Part shown: piece after piece, positions 59,238 through 64,000 of the stretch
Layout: every line of letters begins with the position of its first letter
Numbering within the stretch: the stretch's first letter is position 1
Origin: Hymenobacter plasmatis
GTDB taxonomy: Bacteria; Bacteroidota; Bacteroidia; Cytophagales; Hymenobacteraceae
Assembly (NCBI RefSeq): GCF_020711255.1
Contig: NZ_JAJFAW010000004.1
Coordinates: 1 to 64,000, forward strand
Reading direction: 5' to 3'
DNA: 64,000 nt
Program-made: the position numbers and the translations under genes
Notes under the pieces: generated by a model
The model's input: the letters and a program-made list of their open reading frames with translations, nothing else
Told to the model about the DNA's origin: nothing
Database searches by the model: none

Positions 59238-60317
59238 CTAGTCGTTTAGCTCGTCGTACACGAGCAGTTGGTCTTTGGCAATCACCACGTCGCCGGGCTT
59301 CACGCCCGAGGCCACGTAGCTGTAGTCGCCCACGGTTTTGCTAATGGTCACGGGGCGGGTTTCCACGTGAGAGCGGTCCTTGTAAACCATCACGAAGTTC
59401 CGGTCCTTGTCAAACACCACGGCCTTGGCGGGCACGGCCAGGGCCTTAGCGCCTTCCGTGTTCTCTACCCGCACCTGGGCATACATCTCGGGCTTGAGCA
59501 GGTAGCCGGGGTTTTCGAGGCGCACGCGCACCTTCATCACTTTGCTCTCTGGGTCCAGCACGTTGAAGACCTTGTCAATCTTGCCGCGGAAGTGCTTGTC
59601 GGGGTACGAGAGCGTGGTCACGTCGGCGGAGTAGCCCACTTTCACCTTCGAGATGTCCGACTCGAATACGTTGGCCATAATCCAGACGTCGTCGAGGTTG
59701 CTCACCGTGAACAGGTGCTGCACGTTGTCGTGGTTGAACTGCTCGTGCTCGCTGGCATTTTTTTCGGTGATAAAGCCCGAGATGGGTGCCCGCAGTTCGT
59801 ACACGCCGTCTTTGCCGATGCCGTACACACTCAGCTGCTTAATGTTCTTGCCCACTGTGCCGCGGGCTTTCGTCACCTCGGCCCGGGCCAGCACCACGTC
59901 GCGCTCCGAGTTGAGCCCGGCCTTGAACATATCCTCGGCCACGGCCAGGTTTTTCTTGGCAATGTTGAGGTCTGAAGTGGCCGCCGTGGTCTGGTTCTGT
60001 ACGTCGGCAATCTCGCTCGATTTGATAACCGCCAGCACCTGGCCCTTGGTCACCTTGTCGCCCAGCTGCACGTTCAGTTTTTCCACCACGCCCCCCACCA
60101 ATGGGTACACTTTCACCGTCTTGTCGCCGTCCGACATGATTTCGCCGGTCAGCACCAGCTCGTCCTGCACCGGCCGCTCGCGCACTGTATCCAGCACAAT
60201 CTGGTGCATCATGGTATCGGAAAGCCGGAAGGCCGGCTTCTGCTCTTCTTTGGCTTCTGGCTTAGTGCAGCTGGCCAAAGCCACAGCGGCCAGCAATGGG
60301 AGAAAAATGCGATTCAT
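59238..60317 (-). CDS. RND periplasmic adaptor subunit (CusB/CzcB-like lipoprotein)
   Basis: 359 residues. Lipoprotein signal MNRIFLPLLAAVALASC, lipidated Cys about 17. Barrel-sandwich halves (VKVYPLVGGVVEKLNVQLGDKVTKGQVLAVI and LRAPISGFITEKNASEHEQF) flank a helical hairpin (ATSDLNIAKKNLAVAEDMFKAG...). A beta-barrel and membrane-proximal domain follow (VWIMANVFESDISKVKVG). It bridges the inner-membrane pump and the TolC-like channel. The gene lies between them in the same direction. Confidence 0.93.
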   Translation of the reverse strand: MNRIFLPLLAAVALASCTKPEAKEEQKPAFRLSDTMMHQIVLDTVRERPVQDELVLTGEIMSDGDKTVKVYPLVGGVVEKLNVQLGDKVTKGQVLAVIKSSEIADVQNQTTAATSDLNIAKKNLAVAEDMFKAGLNSERDVVLARAEVTKARGTVGKNIKQLSVYGIGKDGVYELRAPISGFITEKNASEHEQFNHDNVQHLFTVSNLDDVWIMANVFESDISKVKVGYSADVTTLSYPDKHFRGKIDKVFNVLDPESKVMKVRVRLENPGYLLKPEMYAQVRVENTEGAKALAVPAKAVVFDKDRNFVMVYKDRSHVETRPVTISKTVGDYSYVASGVKPGDVVIAKDQLLVYDELND

Positions 60318-60455
60318 TACCGTTGGTTACTATAAAAACGTCGGGCGGCGTTGGTCAAAGCAGCGCGCTCGCCCCGTTGCGGATGATGGATTGATTGCCC
60401 CACGCAGGAGGCTTTGGCGGCGCTTTGCAGCCCGTTTATAAATGGGGTTTATCTG

Positions 60456-61760
60456 CTACTCCGCCCGGAATACCGGCTTGCCCACAGCGAAATTGAGCTG
60501 TTCGAACGCCCGCACGCGGTTGGCGCGCAGGGTATTGAGCTGCACGAGGTTGTTCTTGTAGGACTCGTAGAAGTCGAGGTACTCCACCACGCTCAGCACG
60601 CGCTTGGCGTAGCTCTGCTCAATGCCGGTCATCAGGCGCGCAAAGGGCGCCGTGTCGCGGTCGGTGCTTTGAAACAGCTCGTCGTTGCGGGCCGCGAGCT
60701 GATAGGCCTGGTGCACTTCGCTTTGTACTACAAGCTGCTGCTGGTCAACCTGCAGCTTGCCCCCGGCCACCTGGGCTTTGGCCGCCTGGATGTTGCCCTG
60801 GTTGCGGTTGAAAATCGGCACGGCCATGCCCAGCGTCACGGCGTGGTAGTTATTGATGTAGGAGCCGGCTTTGTCGTAGGTATAGCCCACGGCCAGGTCG
60901 GGCGTGGCCAGCTTCTGTTGCAGGCGCAGGTTCAGGTTTTGCTGCTCCAGGGCGGCGCGGCGGGCATTGAGGTCGGTGCGCAGCACCTGGGCGGTATCTA
61001 CCAGCTGCTGCTCGGTGTAGCCGTTTAGATTCAGGTCCCGGGTGCGGGCCAGGCTCACCTGGGGCACGTACTGGCTCCCGGCCGGGTCGCGCAGCAGCAC
61101 GTGCAGGTCGGTTTGCTCGGCGGCGGCATCGTTGAGCAGCGCTTGCCGCTCGCTTTCCAGCGCGAAAAGGAAGGCGCGGAGGCGTATCACCTCCTTTAGG
61201 GCCACGTTGCCCTTTTCGTACTGCGTTTGGTACAGGCTCACGGTGCGGCTCAGTGAGCCGATTTCCGTGTTGTACACCTTCAGCGTCTGCTGCTTAAAGA
61301 ACAGGTCGTAGTACGTGGTGCGGAGCTGGTAGCGCAGGGTACGCAGCAGGTCCTGCAGGTTGAACTGCTCCACCAGGGCGGTTTGCTGGGCTACGGCGCC
61401 CGCGGCCTTGCGCCGACCGGCAATGGAGAACAGCTGCTGCACCTGCAGCACCACCTCGCCGGGCATGCGGCCATCGAAATGGTCGCGGTTGATGTTTTTA
61501 TTAATGGCGTTTTGCTCCAGCGTCACCGTGGGGTTGTCGATGAGGCGGGCCTGCACGGCCTGGGCCTGGGCCACCGTCACGTTGTACTGCTGAGCCAGCA
61601 CGGCCAGGTTGTTCTGGAAAAAGCGTTGCTCGGCGTCGGGCAACGTGAGGCGCACGGTATCGGTCGGGGCGGGTGCGGGGGCAACCGGCGCCTGGGCTAA
61701 CGCCGGCACTACCGCCGCTCCCCAAAAGCCAAGAAATACCAGAAATGAAAAACGGGACAT
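60456..61760 (-). CDS. TolC-family outer-membrane channel (CzcC/CusC-like)
   Basis: 434 residues from ATG 61760 (MSRFSFLVFLGFWGAAVVPALAQAP, signal peptide); ATG 61769 is also possible. Two OEP repeats of long helices and beta strands are seen (LPDAEQRFFQNNLAVLAQQYNVTVAQAQAVQAR..., AVGYTYDKAGSYINNYHAVTLGMAVPIFNRNQGNIQAAKAQV). First gene of the pump unit. A 138-nt gap to the adaptor gene holds no clear signal. Confidence 0.92.
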   Translation of the reverse strand: MSRFSFLVFLGFWGAAVVPALAQAPVAPAPAPTDTVRLTLPDAEQRFFQNNLAVLAQQYNVTVAQAQAVQARLIDNPTVTLEQNAINKNINRDHFDGRMPGEVVLQVQQLFSIAGRRKAAGAVAQQTALVEQFNLQDLLRTLRYQLRTTYYDLFFKQQTLKVYNTEIGSLSRTVSLYQTQYEKGNVALKEVIRLRAFLFALESERQALLNDAAAEQTDLHVLLRDPAGSQYVPQVSLARTRDLNLNGYTEQQLVDTAQVLRTDLNARRAALEQQNLNLRLQQKLATPDLAVGYTYDKAGSYINNYHAVTLGMAVPIFNRNQGNIQAAKAQVAGGKLQVDQQQLVVQSEVHQAYQLAARNDELFQSTDRDTAPFARLMTGIEQSYAKRVLSVVEYLDFYESYKNNLVQLNTLRANRVRAFEQLNFAVGKPVFRAE

Positions 61761-61892
61761 ATACAGCATTGATTTCCCCACAAATGTGGATGGGCCCGCA
61801 TGAGGATAAAATGAACCCTTTGCGCACGCCCTCAATGACTATATCTGCTCGGCCAATGGCGGTTTTTACCAGCCCAATGGCTTCCCTACTGC

Positions 61893-62711
61893 CTAACCCC
61901 GCAAGCCACTACCGCTAATATCACCGGCAACCCGACCCGCTGTGAAGGAACCCGCGCTGGCTCGGGAGCCGCCCGTGGGGCTGGCCACGTCCGCCGCCGG
62001 CAGGCCCCACACCAGCAAGCAATACCGCACCAGCACAAAGCCAATAAACGGCACGAGCAAATGGTACCACCGGCTTCTGAGGCTGCTCGCGGCAGTTGGC
62101 CGGGCGCGCGAAGCCGACAATTTGGCGCTGGCAACTGGCGCAGCCCAATTTCCTAATCGGCCCAACCGGAGCACGCCTGTGAGGCCGTAGAGGCCGGCGG
62201 GCATCAAGCTGCGCACCTGTCCTTTCAGCCCCACCAGCAGCCAAGCCGTGCCTGTTGCTTTGAGATTATAGCTGCTGGCGTACTGGCCCAGCAGGGCGGG
62301 CACCACCACTCCTGCCGTGCCCAGCAAGGTCTTGGCCGAGCTGGGCTTAATGCCCGCATACACACTGACGGAATCGGCAATTGTGCCGGTATTTGTGCCA
62401 AACAAATTGGCTAACAGGCAATCACCCTGTATCATGGCGCCGCCCAGGGTGTCACCGCTGCCCACGATGCCCAGCAACCCGGTCATGGTGCTGCAGTGGG
62501 CACTGGCCGTGCGGCTGGCATTTTGGCTCAAGTCGTACACCAGTTGGGCTTCTCCCGCTCCTGCCTTTTTTATCAGTCCGGCCAATACCACTGGCACGAG
62601 GCCGCCTAATGCTTTGCTGACACCATTTTCAGCCTCGCCGAGCCGGCTGGCAATGTGGCTTACCAACTCCCGGGAGAAAGTAGCCTTGATGATGTCGAGC
62701 AAACCTGTCAT
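61893..62711 (-). CDS. DUF937 protein without OmpA domain
   Basis: 272 residues. The N-terminal DUF937 domain (MTGLLDIIKATFSRELVSHIASRLGEAENGVSKALGGLVPVVLAGLIKKA) continues to ALLGQYASSYNLKATGTAWLLVGLKGQVRSLMPAGL. A membrane helix WYHLLVPFIGFVLVRYCLLVWGL lies at about 215-240. The protein then ends in 30 Gly/Ser/Ala-rich residues. Its upstream neighbour shares DUF937 and a membrane segment but adds an OmpA domain, so this looks like a paralogue that lost that end. Function unknown. Confidence 0.8.
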   Translation of the reverse strand: MTGLLDIIKATFSRELVSHIASRLGEAENGVSKALGGLVPVVLAGLIKKAGAGEAQLVYDLSQNASRTASAHCSTMTGLLGIVGSGDTLGGAMIQGDCLLANLFGTNTGTIADSVSVYAGIKPSSAKTLLGTAGVVVPALLGQYASSYNLKATGTAWLLVGLKGQVRSLMPAGLYGLTGVLRLGRLGNWAAPVASAKLSASRARPTAASSLRSRWYHLLVPFIGFVLVRYCLLVWGLPAADVASPTGGSRASAGSFTAGRVAGDISGSGLRG

Positions 62712-63058
62712 CGCTGTGCTAGAAAAGTACGGTATTTGAAAGCCAAGTCATTCAGCCTTTCATTAGCGAAATAAGTAAATAATAAATAAACATAGTTATA
62801 ATATATGACAAACGTGTTATTATTCACGCTCAACATGGGCCAGCGCTACTCCAATGCATTATTTAATGTTAGAATCAATTAGTTTCACTTAAGTAAGTTC
62901 ACTGGCAAAGTCTCGAGAACAGTAGCGGTAGCAATGGCTTGAGCTACTTCCGCATTAAAGACCTTAAGTTGAGCTAAAATCCATTACTGGATTGAACACC
63001 AAAAGGCCCCGCCGTATGCTGGCGGGGCCTTTTGTTATTAAGTAGAATAGCTAAACTC
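62712..63058. other. AT-rich intergenic region between the DUF937 paralogues
   Basis: Strongly AT-rich at 62755-62880. TACTTTTC on the minus strand (62722-62729) is one base off TAnnTTTG, just before the downstream start codon. A hairpin lies at 63001-63033. No gene seen. Confidence 0.5.
63001..63033 (-). terminator. Terminator of the OmpA/DUF937 gene
   Basis: A perfect 13-bp stem AAAAGGCCCCGCC/GGCGGGGCCTTTT with a 7-nt loop, 26 nt beyond the stop codon on the minus strand. Confidence 0.85.
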
Positions 63059-64000
63059 CTATTTCGCCGTTACCCGCACGTCTACGCGGCGGTTTTGCTG
63101 GCGGCCTTCGGGCGTGCTGTTGCTGGCCACCGGGTGCTCGGGGCCGTAGCCTTCCGAGGCGAGGCGGTCGGCCGCAATGCCCGCGGCCACGAGGCGGTTT
63201 AGCACCGTTTTGGCGCGCTCACCCGACAGCCGGCGGTTCAGGGCTGCATCCCCACGCGAGTCGGTGTAGCCGCCCAGCTTCAGCTTCACGGCGGGGTACG
63301 CTTTGAGGATGGCCGCCAGGTTGTCGAGCTGTTCCTGCGAGTCGGGCAGCAGCTCCGCACTGGCCGTTTTAAACAGCAGGCGGTCGAGCGAGAACCACGT
63401 GGTTTTGTCCACGGGCCGCGACTTGTCATTAATAAAGGCCACCAGCTTGCTCTCGACCCCATTCGCGGGGGCGTTGATGGTGCTGCCATCCCGCAACTTG
63501 ATGGCCGTCATGGCGCCCAGCTTAGCCCAACCGGCTTTCAGTGCTGCCGAGGCCGAATCGAGCCCAGTGCTTACGGCCGGGGCCACAGGCTTCGGCAGCC
63601 CATTGGTCGTGTCGACCATGGGAGTGGTTTCCGTGGTCGTCGTGGTGGTAGTGGTTTTGTTGCAGCTGCGCGTGAAAAAGAACAGCAGGGCCAGCACTGC
63701 CAATGCCCCCAGAATGAGGGGCCAGCGCGTGCCGCCCCCGCCGGGAGCCGGGGTTATTTGGCGCCGCGGCTCTCCAGCCGGATTGGTCATGGCCGAGCCC
63801 AGATTCCCCCCGGCACCAGCCGCCGCACCGCCCATGCGGCTGGCGGCCGCGCCCAGGCCACCCAGCAAAGCACCCATGCCACTGGGCAGCATGGCCATTA
63901 CCTGGTCCTTCAGCCCAATAAGCATAGAACCCATACTGCTGGCGTTCAGGTTGTTTTGCTTGATGTGGCGACCTAGCAGCGCTGGCACCGCCATGCCCGC
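63059..64000 (-). CDS. DUF937-OmpA family protein, 5' end outside the window
   Basis: At least 313 codons are visible. The ATG at 63994 is probably internal, because the visible start (VPALLGRHIKQNNLNASSMGSMLIGLKDQVMAMLPSGM) aligns with the middle of the neighbouring DUF937 paralogue. After a Gly-rich linker comes a membrane segment (WPLILGALAVLALLFFFTRSC), a BON/linker region and a C-terminal OmpA domain. That domain reads LLFKTASAELLPDSQEQLDNLAAIL, LGGYTDSRGDAALNRRLSGERAKTVLNRLVAAGI and GPEHPVASNSTPEGRQQNRRVDV, and carries the peptidoglycan-binding Asp and Arg. Likely an envelope protein gripping peptidoglycan. Confidence 0.88.
   Translation of the reverse strand, partial: AGMAVPALLGRHIKQNNLNASSMGSMLIGLKDQVMAMLPSGMGALLGGLGAAASRMGGAAAGAGGNLGSAMTNPAGEPRRQITPAPGGGGTRWPLILGALAVLALLFFFTRSCNKTTTTTTTTETTPMVDTTNGLPKPVAPAVSTGLDSASAALKAGWAKLGAMTAIKLRDGSTINAPANGVESKLVAFINDKSRPVDKTTWFSLDRLLFKTASAELLPDSQEQLDNLAAILKAYPAVKLKLGGYTDSRGDAALNRRLSGERAKTVLNRLVAAGIAADRLASEGYGPEHPVASNSTPEGRQQNRRVDVRVTAK

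Overview
The window looks like a chromosomal segment of a GC-rich Bacteroidota bacterium, most like Hymenobacter or a close relative (Cytophagales). This rests on type IX secretion (T9SS) C-terminal sorting domains of both type A and type B, many TAnnTTTG-like minus-7 promoter elements, CHRD, DUF937/OmpA and SusC-like proteins, and frequent TTG starts. The genus is inferred, not proven. I see no rRNA, CRISPR array, prophage or plasmid functions.

Layout. 0-2.2 kb: a T9SS type A BNR-repeat protein and a three-tRNA cluster (Arg, Pro, Ser) with its terminator. 2.3-7.2 kb: a Bat-like VWA/TPR gene pair, a thiolase and a YwqK-repeat protein. 7.7-14 kb: a TonB-type beta-barrel receptor, a REP-associated tyrosine transposase between 32-bp inverted REP copies, hisS and hutH. 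14-25.6 kb: mostly housekeeping or unassigned genes (T9SS type B protein, YbaB, glycosyltransferase, PspC, TPR lipoprotein, pyruvate dehydrogenase E1 beta, GT-C membrane protein, DinB, thioesterase, methyltransferase, DUF2256). 25.7-34.3 kb: a molybdopterin oxidoreductase with its cytochrome b partner, a small cysteine-repeat protein, a four-CHRD T9SS protein, DUF1345, ffh and a GT4 enzyme. 34.3-38.2 kb: an MBOAT acyltransferase with an SGNH-like partner, and an HtrA-type protease.

38.3-54.5 kb is the most distinctive region: a co-directional surface-glycan locus built on pseudaminic acid synthesis. It holds pseB, pseC, a Pse-associated methylase, an SpsF-like nucleotidyltransferase, two more methyltransferases, a PseH-like acetyltransferase, a fused SDR/ATP-grasp protein, a HAD hydrolase, pseI, a probable glycosyltransferase, a LamG T9SS type B cargo protein, a polysaccharide deacetylase and a Wzx-type flippase. 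Recognisable PseG and classical PseF are missing. The SDR half of the fusion has lost its usual catalytic Tyr, and a secreted T9SS protein sits between the glycan genes. Together these suggest a modified nonulosonate pathway linked to cell-surface protein decoration.

54.7-61.8 kb is a minus-strand metal-resistance block (ArsM-like methyltransferase and a CusA/CusB/TolC-type RND pump). 61.9-64 kb has two DUF937 paralogues; the second carries an OmpA domain and runs off the right edge. Intergenic spaces hold several families of long, near-perfect inverted repeats, many placed between convergent genes as probable terminators or mobile palindromes.
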